64,000 nucleotides of DNA from Pyropia yezoensis (taxonomy: Eukaryota; Rhodophyta; Bangiophyceae; Bangiales; Bangiaceae), in contig CM020620.1 of assembly GCA_009829735.1 (NCBI GenBank), positions 12,769,420 to 12,833,419 on the forward strand, given 5' to 3'. The number at the start of each line of letters is the position of its first letter. Positions within the stretch are counted from its first letter, which is position 1. The notes under the pieces are model-generated. The model was given only the letters and a program-made list of their open reading frames with translations, did no database searches and had not been told where the DNA came from. The position numbers were made by a program, and so were the translations under genes. Shown in pieces: positions 18,766 through 30,878 of the stretch.

Positions 18766-20455
18766 ATGGTTGACTCTTCACAATGGATGGTTTGGCTTTT
18801 TCGACCCACAGACGCCGGCAGCTCTGTCGTTGACGACCCCACGCGCGCCCCGGAGGATATCTGTGCCCCAGAGCCTGTTTCCCCCCGGGCGGCTCCCGCG
18901 GCGGCGAAATGCGGTGCCTGTGGGTACCAAAAGACTTTGGAGGCTGGCAAGACGCACTACTGGTCAATTTGCAAGCTCGTGGTGGACCGCATGCAGTGCC
19001 CTGCTGCACTGCCGGTCGGCCACAAGTTTTATACTGGGGCCGGTTGCGGGAACGGCAAATGCCCTTGCAAGAGGCCGTACGTTATTCCGATACAATCAGC
19101 GGTGGAGGGCATCTGGACGGCAGGGAGGCAGCTTCTCCGTGTGGGAATGCTTTGAGACGTATTCTGACACTCTCTTTGGCAAGCCCTTTCAGCTTTTCTC
19201 GTGCTTTTCTCTGGTTGTTTTTTCCGGCTTTTTTCCAGGTGCGAGAAGTGCCACAAGCCAGGGCACAACCCGCAAACGATCGCGCTGGACCCCCAGCTTT
19301 TCGACCGCAAAGTCACGGTTGGGGGCGTCATGTTCAACAAAAAGGCTCGCAAAACGATGTCTGGACGTTTCTACGTCTGTGACGCATCGGGCGATGCGTT
19401 TTATGAGTCAGAGGCTCGGCGGGCCCGCGACGAGTACGCGTCGATTGACGCCACTCGAGAGGTGAGGGCGGCGCGGCGCCGATCCCTGCTCGCCAATTTT
19501 GTGGCGTCGGCCACACCGGTGGGGACTGCCATCTCCACCCTACAGGCCATTGAGTCGCCGGCGTCGGCTGTCGCTCCTGAGAATGCTGCCGCTTCTCTGG
19601 AGCAGGCGCGGTGCGCCGACAGTGGCCTCAACGCGCTGGCCAGCGCTTATGGTGGGGCACTGTCGGCAGCTCTGGGGGGACCCAGTGGGGTCGCGTCGGA
19701 CTGCGCCCCGGGGGCAGCGCTGGCGGTGCTGAACGGGCGCCAGGCAGCTGCTGAAAAGCAGGCTGCCTTGCGCCTCCGCACATCCATGGAGGCGCTGGAG
19801 GCGCCTGTGGGATCCGCTCGACTGTGCGTTGAGTTCACCCTATCGTCTTGTTTCACCTACCGAGAGGAGCCAGCATTCTGCTCTGCATTTCCTCCCTAGG
19901 ACTTTCCGGAGCTATGTTTTCCACGCAACATACTGCGCCGTTGTTTTCTTTGCGACCGGGATTGCGAGACCATATGCCAGGAGCTCTGTACTTTCCATCC
20001 GAAACTGACTTTTGTTGCATGTGCGCATGGGTTGGTTTCCCTGCAGCGGTTTCTCTTGATATGAGCATATGGCCTTTCTTTGCATTCCAAACTACAGAAC
20101 AAACTGGGCCTCCCCTAGCGCTAGCCTCGCAGGAGGAGTCATCCAGATAGACAACTTGGGTTCCCCGAGTGGGGAAGTGGCCCCGACGAGGGCTCCGCTT
20201 CGGTTGTCCCCGGCCCAGGCCGCGGCGGCACTAACAGAGCTTGTTCTTGGGGACGAGGGGGGAGAGGAGCGTGCCTTATTTTTGAGCCGTGTGGAGGGTT
20301 CTGCGCGGGAGTACGGTGTGCGAGGGTCCACCCTGGGGGGCTCAGCGAGCATTGACACCCTGGTGGGTCAGTTGCTGTCCGGGTTTGACCCGGATGACAA
20401 GGTGCTTGCCTCTCATCAAGCCACTTGCCGTGACTGGGTTCTGTCTTTGAGATAG
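18766..20455 (+). CDS. Three-exon Cys/His-rich protein, unknown function
   Basis: My model joins exons 18766-19076, 19239-19823 and 20098-20455 into 417 codons plus stop. Intron 1 (162 bp) runs GTACGT...TTTTTTCCAG and intron 2 (274 bp) GTGCGT...AACTACAG; both are GT-AG and keep frame. Joining exons 1 and 2 unites a metal-binding-like region: CGAC, HYWSIC, MQC, GCGNGKCPCKRP then CEKCHKPGH. It could bind two zinc ions. Exon 2 continues with a basic stretch (FNKKARKTMSGRFYVCD) and an Ala-rich helical part with EARRARDEY and RAARRR. Exon 3 adds helices (AAAALTELVLGDEGGEERALF). I do not recognise the family. The start is uncertain: the frame stays open a little upstream and the ATG context is weak. 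The nearest upstream recognised gene is CUL4, same strand. Confidence 0.55.
19077..19238 (+). other. Intron 1 of the three-exon gene
   Basis: Donor GTACGT and a T-rich acceptor ending TTTTTTCCAG. It is phase 2, and removal joins CKRP to CEKC. It contains an in-frame stop at 19,153-19,155. Confidence 0.6.
19824..20097 (+). other. Intron 2 of the three-exon gene
   Basis: Donor GTGCGT, acceptor CTACAG. The length is 1 mod 3, which matches the frame change seen between exons 2 and 3. An alternative acceptor 52 nt downstream (CTCGCAG) does not restore the frame. Confidence 0.5.
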
Positions 20456-21471
20456 GTGGGATATGTCATTTCTGTGCGCTGGCGCTGGGGCTGATGACAT
20501 GGGCTCTACGTTTTGCTGCTTCCCGCCCCACTCTTTGGAATAGAGAGACAAGCAGTGTGAGAAAAATAAGGTGCGGGACATTTAGTGACATCGGGCAGCC
20601 ATGCACGGAGCTTTGTTGACATCACAACCCTGGGCGCGACAGGCACATTCAGGCCAAGTCTGCATCACGCTCCCATCTCACCGAGCCGGACTCATGTGCG
20701 TCAGCTTTTGCTGTGCAACTTTCCCCACCGTCAGCGCGCGTCAGCGCCTCCTAATTTTGGACAGTCGACCCAGAAGACAGGTACATCTACATCCCACGGA
20801 TGACTGCCATCCACGACTCCCCTATCCACCCACAGTCGACCCCCGCTTCCTCAGCCAGCAAAAATGGATAAAAGAAAAGAGAAAAACAGTGCATCAACTC
20901 CACGACAGAAGAACACCATGCCATTCGCCATGACAAATAAAGTCCCATGCCCACTCCACCTTCCGCCACACTTCTCCAAAGAACCCTCGGGCCCCCCCTC
21001 CCCCCCCCTCCCGCCCCTCCCCTGTCGACCATCCCCCCCCCCCCCCCCCCCATCTCGCGCACGGTGGCGTCCAGGCCAGCGCCCTCGTCGCCGCCTTTCC
21101 AACTCCTCCTCCCCAGCAAGGACCCTGTCCAGTCGCCACAACTCCCGCATCCCCCAGCCACCCACACAACCTACTTCTCCCTGGACCAGGCAAGCACTGC
21201 CACGGGGAAAGCACAGGTGCAAGACGGAAAGAGAAGCGCCGGTTATTTCAGGCTAAGCAGCTAGGCTCGTCCCCATCTCCTCTCTCGGATTCTCGCCAGG
21301 CTTCTCAAACTCGACATCCCCCCCACCCACCCCCCCCCCCCCCGCCCGCGCCTCCCCTGTCGACCATACCCTCCCCCCCTCCCTCCCGCCAATTCCTCTC
21401 CTCGTCGACCCCTCCGCTATTGCGCTCTGATGAAGAAGCCGCCCTTGCACGTTTGCCGTCCGTTGTTCACT
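20456..21471. other. Intergenic with duplicated C-rich segments
   Basis: No gene. Two C-rich stretches (about 20,960-21,060 and 21,310-21,400) share the segment CCTCCCCTGTCGACCAT, suggesting a local duplication of about 335 bp offset. The stretch adjoins the 3' end of the broken transposase. Confidence 0.5.
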
Positions 21472-22548
21472 TCAGGGCGGTGCCAACTCAACCGGTAGGG
21501 CACGCAGCACACCTTCCAGAGGGGCTCCAGGGCCGGTGAGCTCCGGTAGGTGCCGCCACATCTCTCGCCGCGCTTCCCGGTAATGGCCTTGGATGGTGGC
21601 AAGGGGAATCGAAGCGAATGATAGCACATGGAGAAGTCGGTGGGGAAGATCAGGATGATGGTACGCACCGCGTTTGTAGTCCGCAAAGGTGGGCTCCACG
21701 GCAGACAGGTTAGGGCAGTAAGGAGGCAAGCGAAGCAAAAAGACACCGTTCATAGTGAGGATCTCATCTGCTAACGCTGTGTGTACAGAGGCATTATCAT
21801 ACAAAAGCACAAAGTCATCTGGCTGATCGGCCCACAAAGCCCCCGGCACATACGCGTTCATACGTGTAGCCAGGCTCGTGCAAAAAAGCGCCCAGTCATG
21901 GCCACCTTGAGCAGGGGGCACCTCGTTGACCGACAGCTCCAAAATTCCCCGAGAGTGAGAGATAGCGACAATAGAAGAAAACCGCTTGGTCGCCCTCGGA
22001 TCAGGAGCCAGCGCCTCCAACGGAAAACCCACCTTGGCGCGGCCCCGAGGTCGCACCATTGCATCACCCTTAATGTGGGTTTCATCGGTAACCACAATGC
22101 GTCTGTCAGGGATGTGCCTCATCAGCCGGCAGTGGTCCACCATCCGCTCCAGGCACCGTTCGCTCGCCAGCCGCTCCACCTTCTTGACTGAATAGCCGAT
22201 CTGCCGAAGCATCAGCCCCAGCGTCGTCACGCTCGTCGGCCAGCTGCGATTCCAGTCGGGAAGCTCCTCCAGTCGTTAGAAGAGGGACGATAGTTCACGC
22301 AAAAAAATCTCATGGTGGGCAGTCACGAGGCTGTTCAGCGCTCGGAGAAAGGTTGCGTTAAAGCGAGCGGAGTCCGCATGCTGATTCTGAATACAGTCAT
22401 CATTCCATGGCGACCCGTTCCGCTCGAAATTCTCCCACCATTGATGGGCGGCTCTGAGGCTGCACCCGGCGTGGTCCACAATCGAATCCCAGCCCAGGCC
22501 GCGCTGGCAATTGCGCACGACCTGCCAGCGCACGGCGATAGGAAACAT
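21472..22548 (-). pseudogene. IS630/Tc1-type DDE transposase with an internal stop
   Basis: Read on the minus strand, one frame runs from ATG 22548 to TGA 21472-21474, interrupted only by TAA at 22276-22278. The N-terminal part has a helix-turn-helix-like region (GLGWDSIVDHAGCSLRAAHQ) for DNA binding. The C-terminal part is a DDE_3-type catalytic core with VVTDETH (first Asp), LLYDNASVHTA (second Asp) and LPPYCPNLSAVEPTF (Glu). IS630-like transposases cut and paste at TA. About 359 codons in total, the expected size. One nonsense codon with an otherwise preserved core suggests recent death or a sequencing/recoding event. Downstream initiation could still give the catalytic half. Terminal inverted repeats were not found by eye. 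Confidence 0.8.
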
Positions 22549-25259
22549 TGCCGAAAATAGACACGCCCCACGCCCCTCAGTGCGACCCTCCCCCCCCCCT
22601 CCCCTCAGGGTGCGACCAACGGAATCCGCGCGTGCCGAGGCCCCGCCCCGACCACCCGAGGCTCCGCGCGCCCCAAGCCGAAAAAGACGTCCACGTCGTC
22701 GCGGCCACCACGCGAGTGGCACACCCCCCAGATGGTGTCTCCTCGACGGTGAGGATCGGCCGCATGGACACAGTGTGTCGCGTCGGCCTTGGTGGGACGC
22801 ACCACGCCCAGTACCCACCACCACTGTGCTCCGGCGGCCTCTGCCGGTCACTCACTGGTCGAAGAGCCATGCAAGACGCTGGTCGCGAGCGATGGTTGGT
22901 TGACAATCTGTGCGCTCACACAGCGGGCGGAACACCCTCTCAGCCGCAACAGTAGAATTTTCGTCAGATACGAACGCAGCCGCGCCGCGTCGCGGCTTCC
23001 TATTGGACAGTTCCGATATTGGTGGTAAATTAGAGACAACCAGCCGGAACAGTAAGTACATTTGTGCTTCCGCGGCAGTCGTGCGACCACCAAACCACCG
23101 CACCCCTGCCAATGCTCCCCCGATTGTGGTTGCCGCCACTGCTGCCATCCGAGGTGGCGGTGCCGGATTGTCTCGCGCTACCATCGCCAGCGGCCCCAAC
23201 CGGGGGAGTGGCTGAGCGACACTGGACTGAGGCAGTCTGTGGTGGCGGATTCGCTGTGGGCCTCAACGAGGCGGTCGGGTGGAGGTCGGGTCATGGGGCT
23301 CGCGGAACTCCTCGGAGGCGGCCGGCGGCAGCCGTAATGGAGGAAATCTGGGGCGACCACGACGTTGGCAGGGGATCGGGAGCGTCAGTGGCTCAGGCCT
23401 GTCCACACAAATTTGATGGCGGACGTGCGCGACGGCCGATGAAAAATCTCATGCAATCCAGTTTGGTGCAGTGAGAGTTCTGCCAGCGATGGCACGAGCC
23501 TCACGGACGGCGTCCCGGGGGTGTGCCAACAGAGTCAGATTTGCGTCGGTGGTAAATCTGCCGAAACGCTGGCAGGCCCTGATCCGTCGGCCGTCATGAA
23601 TGAGAGTCTCGACATTTGGTTGTGCATAGTTACGATTTTTTGTCACTTGAGCTCATTCCATCCGCATCGAACCGACTCGAAGCACTGCTTCCGAGCAGGT
23701 TTTTTTGTGTGCATGGGCCTCGAATGCAACCAAGTGGCCTGCTCTGTTGCGGGGGGGGCCATCTCAGCCGCAGATGCCACCGCGTTTGACACAGCGTCGG
23801 AAGGGGTCCCCAGTTGAGCGTGATGCAGGCGCTCCTTTGTGATCAGACCGACATTTTCTTGCCCTCAAAACGCCCGCGGCTGCGTGCCGGAACCAGATCT
23901 GGTAAAGTCATCTCACACAGGGGCCTTCAGAATTGTGATGTAAAAACGGGTCTTGTTTCTGTGCTGCTAATAGTATCAAGAGGACCAATCAGAAGCCTGC
24001 AGACAAGGGCTGCAGCACTCATTCCGAGTTCAAATCTGCCATGCATGCGTTCCTTTTCGATGGATCCCGTTCATCTCCGGCGTGTGCACACGTGCTGCGT
24101 CACCCGCACAATCCAAACATGTGCACTTTTTAGCGTAAGCACAGTATGTGCTTCCAAGGCCGCTCCAGGGCACCCGCTATAAGTCCACGGCGGCGTACGG
24201 GGTCGCCCGCGCCACCGGTCATACTCGGCGGACCGGCCGTCGGACCTCCGCGCGAGCAGCTCTGCCCGCTACGCCCCTTCCCGCGGTCGACCGCGCCCCT
24301 CTTCGTCCCTCCCCCGCCCCCCCCCCGCCCCCCGATCCTTCAGACAACGAAAGCCGTGGCGGAGGGCGAGAGTCCCCTCCTGCTCCCCCGCGACCGATCC
24401 CCCGCCCGCCCCCCGTTTTCATCTCCGCGCTGCTGCCCTTTTCCCCCAGGCAGCAGCCCCCTCCCTGTGGTGCAGCTCCCCCCCTCCAGGACACAGTGTC
24501 CTCTCGCCCCCGAGTGCGGGTGGCCTCGTCCAGACCGCTGTGGCTTTTGTTTTTTTTTGTCTCGTTGTGCAGCGGTGTCGTCGGCGACCGGAACCACTGT
24601 ATTTCACTGCATGATTTCCTGTATTTCAACGCCTGTTTGAAATGCAGTAGATACAGGCAGATGCTTGCAACTCAGGCACCGAAAAAGGACAGCAAGAATG
24701 GTGTGATGCACCATACACCACGTGTATTGCATCCCGCAACTCACCTCAATGCAAGCTAGATTGCAGTGTGAAACACATAGAGTTGAATAGGCCACTACAG
24801 TGCGTATCCGGCACAGTCCGGATGACGCCGAATGACGCCCCCTTTTATTCCGGTCCTTGTGGAATCGCTCATCCATTTTTGTTCACTTTAGTAGTTACTC
24901 AGCACCTTCTCAAAGCATGTGGACACGTACTACAGAGGCGGGCCACCTGGAGCTGCCTGATCAGGTGAATCGACACAGGCACAGACACACACCAGAGACA
25001 GACACAGTCACAGCCACTTGCCGCATCGACGTCAATGCCTCGCCGCAGTGTCTGCGCCGCCCCAGACACCCGCCGTCCCTGACACACTGGGCAGACACAC
25101 CGTTCAACGGATCCCGCCAGACACTCCGCACGCCTGCTGGTGCTCCCACGCGCGGCCGCCTGTACTCGCCGTCACTCGACGCACACAACTACGCCCGCGG
25201 CCTCCCGCTCACATGTCCTGCCGTACCACAGCAGACGCATCCACCCGCCGACGCACCCA
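22549..25259. other. Intergenic, mixed composition, no supported gene
   Basis: Short competing frames only. About 24,150-24,560 is pyrimidine-rich with C runs. The rest is near balanced. It may include the upstream end of the transposon and other old repeats, but no TIR, LTR or RNA gene was recognised. Confidence 0.5.
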
Positions 25260-27660
25260 CCTAAATCACCATAGCAGCTGCGTCCGGCTCATCCATCCAC
25301 ATGCACCACTCAAGGCATACTCTGCGCATACCTGATGGGTACACAGAAAGACCAATGGGCGGAGGGAGAGGGCGCCGGGGGGTGTGAAATTGCGTGGAGG
25401 GGAGCCGGAAAGCCGGGGGCGGAAGGGAAGGGAAGAAAGGACACCAGCGCGGTAAGGATCACATTGAGAAGGGACTACGAAAGGTACATAGCGGGCAAAA
25501 AATTCGTGAATATCAAAAACATGCAGGTAATTGCAAGCCAACGCAACGCACATGCAGGGAAATGCAAGCCAATGTAGCGCATGACATGGAACTGTGCATG
25601 TATGGCACCCCCATGAGTATTGTCTTCCTACCGCAACCACCACGGCAACTGCCACCCTCCCACACGCCCTCTCGTACCACCGCGCGAGCAGCCCCCCGCG
25701 CACACACCCACGTTCATCACCAGAGCAGCTCCGTCCAGCCGATCCACCCACATGCACCACCCATGGCATCCTCCCCACATACCTGAGTGATGGACAAGAA
25801 AAGTAAGCGGAAAAGGAAGAGCGTGGGTGCGGGGAAGCGGGAGAGGCGATGGAGGGAAGCGGTGGGGGTGCGGGGGGTGGAAAGGAAAATGAGGACGCCA
25901 GCTCGGCACGAAAGTGATCCAGAGAAACCTGCGAAAGGTGCGTAGCGAGTAGAACACTGGTGAATATGCAAGATAGCGCAGATAACTGCAAGCCAATGCA
26001 ACGCACATGCAGGGAAATGCAAGCCAATGTAGCGCATGACATGGAACTGTGCATGTATGGCACCCCCATGAGTATCGTCTTCCTACCGCCACCACCACGG
26101 CAACTGCCACCCTCCCACACGCCCTCTCGTACCACCGCGCGAGCAGCCCCCCGCGCACACACCCACGTTCATCACCAGAACAGCTCCGTCCAGCCGATCC
26201 ACCCACATGCACCACCCATGGCATCCTCCCCACATACCTGAGTGATGGACAAGAAAAGTAAGCGGAAAAGGAAGAGCGTGGGTGCGGGGAAGCGGGAGAG
26301 GCGATGGAGGGAAGCGGTGGGGGTGCGGGGGGTGGAAAGGAAAATGAGGACGCCAACTCGGCACGGAAGTGATCCAGAAGAACCTGCGAAAGGTGCGTAG
26401 CGAGTAGAACACTGGTGAATATGCAAGATAGGGCAGATAACTGCAAGCCAATGCAACGCACATGCAGGGAAATGCAAGCCAATGTAGCGCATGACATGGA
26501 ACTGTGCATGTATGGCACCCCCATGAGTATCGTCTTCCTACCGCCACCACCACGGCAACTGCCACCCTCCCACACGCCCTCTCGTACCACCGCGCGAGCA
26601 GCCCCCCGCGCACACACCCACGTTCATCACCAGAGCAGCTCCGTCCAGCCGATCCACCCACATGCACCACCCATGGCATCCTCCCCACATACCTGAGTGA
26701 TGGACAAGAAAAGTAAGCGGAAAAGGAAGAGCGTGGGTGCGGGGAAGCGGGAGAGGCGATGGAGGGAAGCGGTGGGGGTGCGGGGGGTGGAAAGGAAAAT
26801 GAGGACGCCAGCTCGGCACGAAAGTGATCCAGAGAAACCTGCGAAAGGTGCGTAGCGAGTAGAACACTGGTGAATATGCAAGATAGCGCAGATAACTGCA
26901 AGCCAATGCAACGCACATGCAGGGAAATGCAAGCCAATGTAGCGCATGACATGGAACTGTGCATGTATGGCACCCCCATGAGTATCGTTTTCCTACCGCA
27001 ACCACCACGGCAACTGCCACCTTCCCACACGCCCTCTCGTACCACCGCGCGAGCAGCTCCCCGCGCACTCACCCACGTACATCACCAGAGCAGCTCCGTC
27101 CAGCCGATCCACCCACATGCACCACCCATGGCATCCTCCCCACATACCTGAGTGATGGACAAGAAAAGTAAGCGGAAAAGGAAGAGCGTGGGTGCGGGGA
27201 AGCGGGAGAGGCGATGGAGGGAAGCGGTGGGGGTGCGGGGGGTGGAAAGGAAAATGAGGACGCCAACTCGGCACGGAAGTGATCCAGAAGAACCTGCGAA
27301 AGGTGCGTAGCGAGTAGAACACTGGTGAATATGCAAGATAGGGCAGATAACTGCAAGCCAATGCAACGCAGTTGCAGGGAAATGCAAGCCAATGTAGCGC
27401 ATGACATGGAACTGTGCATGTATGGCACCCCCATGAGTATCGTCTTCCTACCGCCACCACCACGGCAACTGCCACCCTCCCACACGCCCTCTCGTACCAC
27501 CGTGCGAGCAGCTCCCCGCGCACACACCCACGTACATCACCAGAGCAGCTCCGTCCAGCCGATCCACCCACATGCACCACCCATGGCATCCTCCCCACAT
27601 ACCTGAGTGATGGACAAGAAAAGTAAGCGGAAAAGGAAGAGCGTGGGTGCGGGGAAGCGG
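25260..27660. repeat. Satellite array, 455-bp unit with A/B alternation
   Basis: A unit of 455 bp repeats head-to-tail. The marker GCAAGCCAATGTAGCGCATG occurs at about 25,564, 26,019, 26,474, 26,929 and 27,384, exactly 455 apart. The inner units are nearly identical. The left edge (25,260-25,510) is a diverged copy and the right edge decays into G-rich DNA. Units alternate between two types: A has CAGCTCGGCACGAAAG, GATCCAGAGAAACC and AGATAGCGCAG; B has CAACTCGGCACGGAAG, GATCCAGAAGAACC and AGATAGGGCAG. The order is A-B-A-B, so the higher-order period is 910 bp. Long minus-strand open frames across the array change frame at each unit because 455 is not a multiple of 3, so they are not genes. 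Confidence 0.93.
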
Positions 27661-30022
27661 GAGAGGAGATGGAGGGATGCAGGGGGGGCGCGAGGGGTGG
27701 AGAGGGGGGGGGATGGGGTGGGGGGCATGGGTGTGGGGAAGTGGGAGAGGAGATGGAGAGAAGGTGGGCGCGGGGGGTGGAGACGGTGGGGGGTGGGGGG
27801 GGAGCAGGAAAGGAATGGGACACGACACGGTGGGAGAAGGGGAAGTCCGGGAGAGCGCTTGCAGGGGATGGAGCAGAGTGCGAGCGGGGCGTGGAGGGGG
27901 GGGTGAGGTGGAGGCGAGGCGGTGGGTGGAGGGGGCAATGTGTGGCAAGCCCGGTTCGTGCTCCACACGCATTCAATGGCGTGAGGTCTCCACCGCAGCG
28001 ACGGCAGCCACCAGTTCATTCATTGGGCGCTATGTGGTGGTGGCGGATTGCGCTGATTGGTCAAGCAAATAATCTTCATATGGAGCAAGCCCGTGCAAGG
28101 ATCTGCCCACTCTGTTCAGATTCTGTGAGAGTTCAACAAAAGATCCTGTACTTGCGCTCACGGAAAGTTCAAATATTGACGAGAACGTACTTGAAGCATC
28201 CCCAATTCCGGAGTGCTTTAGCATTCTAACGTAAGTCATCAAGAGAACATGCGGAAATGCAACGTTTTCAAACCATATCATCACATCGACCAACCAGAAC
28301 GCGATGGTGCCCCTATGCAAATTCACGATAGTGGTGTCGAATGAGACTTATCATGAACAATTGAGGTCTACTAACTTTCTCGAGAAGGAATCTGAAGTGA
28401 GACCGATTTGGTAGCTTGTCAGTCCTCCATGCCCCTGCGGGATACTCTTTTACGTTGCAGTAGCTTGCCCGGGAGCGGGGGATTACGCTGTCGAATGAGC
28501 CCAGCGTCTTACTCCCGTCGTCATTCGTCCTCCCGAACAAGTTCCAAGAGCTGAATTGATGTATTGAGAGCCCTTCTTGGAGAGGGGGTCAACACGAGCA
28601 ACTGGGAGGGCTGGGGGGGCGCGGGGGGGCGGGGAGGCAGAGAGCTTTCGGAGCTGCGATTGACTAGGATTTGAGGAGTCAGATGAGAATTCTGGGAAAG
28701 AGGGGTGGGGATTGCTCAGGACGTGGCAAGGAGAGGCGATTCGGTGAAATCTTCAATCATGGACACGCAGACGTACAGGCTCTTGCTCTTCGCTGACTGC
28801 ACCAAGTCGACAGTCCTCTGACTTGGGCCCAGAAGGCACCGTGCCCCTCCCCAAGGACGATTCTCGGGAGGTGCTTCGCGTGGTGATGTGGGAGGCGTGC
28901 GAGCCGGGAACTGGATCATCACTTGTGGAGGATTTTGGTGCAATTTAAGACAAGCTGAGTCCAGAATCAGCTCACTGGCGTCGGTAGATGCGCAAATGAG
29001 CATGTTCAGGAGGGGATGCCAAAAAGTAGCCTGCGTGAATGGAGGCTCGGGCGAGGCTGTGTGGTCAATCAGATGTCCTGAAACGTCCGGACCGCGCGAT
29101 CGGAAGAATTGGTGGACTCTTCAGCGATGTAATTTGAACGAAGACGACACTGGCGGCCGGGCGTGAAGGCGTGGATAACGAGAGGTCGATGTTTCGTCGT
29201 CCTTGACTCGACCTGCTTGTCTGATGCGACTGTCGGAGTCGCGATGGCCAGTGTGTGAGGAGCGGTGATGTGCATGAGCGATCTTTGTTGCAGGGAAATA
29301 CAAGAAGATGCGGCGATACACAAGTCATGACATGTATTGCAGTGGTGCTCTTTTTTCATCAGTGGACGGTCTTCGCGTGATGTTGCAGTACGTTGCAGTG
29401 GAAATTTGTGAAATACAACGCCATGCAGTGTGTGTGATTGAGTTGCATGTGGTTCCGGTCGCCGACGGTGGGGCGCGCCTGCTGGTTCCCGCCAACACCC
29501 TATCGAGAACAGCCGGGGGGGGTTAAGGGGGGAAGGTCGGGTGGGTGAGGGCACGCGAAAAGAGGCGCTTGCGCCACCGTCAGCCCACTGCAGCAAAGAG
29601 AGAGGTACTGAGCGGCCGGGACAGGCTCACAGACGAGTTCTGCTCTTCTGGTGACTCTGCCAAGGTGCTCAAACCCGGGATAGGAGGAGGAATAGGGCAG
29701 CGGGGCACACGTGGGGCGAGCAGGACGCACGGATGCGTTGCGAAGGAGTCGGATTCGGGCCAACAATCAGTCAGATGAGCGTTCCGTGGCGGTAATTAGA
29801 ACCAATTTGACCTCTGCAGGAGCGCTCTCTTTTCCGGCCGTGAGGCTCCGGTCGCGCACCTTGGCTCCTATTTTTTTCTTCTTTGCATCGTTGAAGAGCC
29901 TGTGAGCTGATACACCCAACGGTGCGACTCACGTACAGCCCCTCGCACTGGATCATATTTTAGTGCGAGTTGCCTTGCGGCTGCCGCCGACTACTTGCGG
30001 CCGTTCGGAAGGGACTCTCGTA
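27661..30022. other. Intergenic, G-rich edge then AT-richer DNA
   Basis: 27,661-27,930 is strongly G-rich on the plus strand and starts as a decayed continuation of the satellite. From 28,000 the DNA is AT-richer with only short frames. No gene, tRNA or TIR element was recognised. Confidence 0.5.
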
Positions 30023-30468
30023 TTGCTGTTCTCCCAAACTGTTGGAGAAGAACAACACTGCATGGACAACTGTGTGAGCAAATCGCGTGCTGGCAAGTGA
30101 GGGCGAGCCAATCGCGTGCTCTAGGGGCCCGATCGCCCTGAGCAGATGATTGGCTGCAGCCACAGTGGGCCTCTTACCAATCGCTCATTGGTAGAAACAC
30201 TGTTGTTCTCTCGGCCGAAGAATCCCCCAACATCGGCTCGTTCCTCTCCGGAACAGGTGTCCAGCATGTCTTGGTGACTGTTCCACTCGGGTTCTCCCCT
30301 CCACGTGCTCGCATTCCCGGAGAAGTCGCAGATCTTACTGTTTGCACAACAATGGAGGCTGATTTCGAGCTCTCATTGGTCAGAGAGGCAACCTGTGAGG
30401 CATGTCATCGGTCAGTGGACTATTGTTTTTGTTCTTGTCCGGATCGGCCAAAACTGGGAGAACTGCAA
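30023..30468 (+). mobile_element. Non-autonomous TIR element, copy 2
   Basis: This second copy of the element at 2,411-2,872 has the same orientation and is 446 bp. The right inverted repeat is intact. The left one lost part of its inner half (after CCCAA a short unrelated piece replaces it). TA flanks both ends. It keeps about four of the six CCAAT/ATTGG boxes. Confidence 0.8.
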
Positions 30469-30708
30469 TAAGTGAACACTGTGGGTTTTCTATGTAAGCG
30501 GAAGTTGTGAAAAACTTGTGTCACTTGTGAAAAACTAGTGTCGGATGGATAGCAGTCCTTCGCATATCTCAAGTGTTTCCAACCACGTCACGACGATCTC
30601 GATGTCATCTCTCATATACTTTCGCAGGTTTCAATTAAGTCCACACGTGGCCTCGAAACGCCGCTCGACCAAGGGGGGCCCAGCGGGGGCTTGTGGGCCG
30701 CCGCTGCT

Positions 30709-30878
30709 CAGCACTGCTTATCGCCTGTCAAACATTTCTTGCTTTTTTGGGAAATGTTCAAGCAAAATGTTCATAAAACCTGCATCGACCCCCCCTCATG
30801 GCATCATAGACACCGCTTTTACCCCCGATTCTTGTTTTCTGCCTATAACAGGTCGGGCGATTGGTGGTCGCCACTTCC
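30709..30878 (+). repeat. Dispersed repeat, copy 1
   Basis: About 170 bp starting CAGCACTGCTTATCGCCTGTC that recurs inverted at 40,788-40,957 with scattered substitutions. A shared core reads CATCATAGACACCGC on this strand. Nature unknown; no terminal repeats seen. Confidence 0.75.

Noticed and set aside
25260-27660. CRISPR-like array
   Set aside because: The repeat unit is 455 bp without short repeats and unique spacers; it is a satellite in a eukaryotic genome.
25266-27976. Minus-strand frames of about 300 codons across the satellite
   Set aside because: They run over repeat units in changing frames (455 is not a multiple of 3) and so cannot be one conserved protein.
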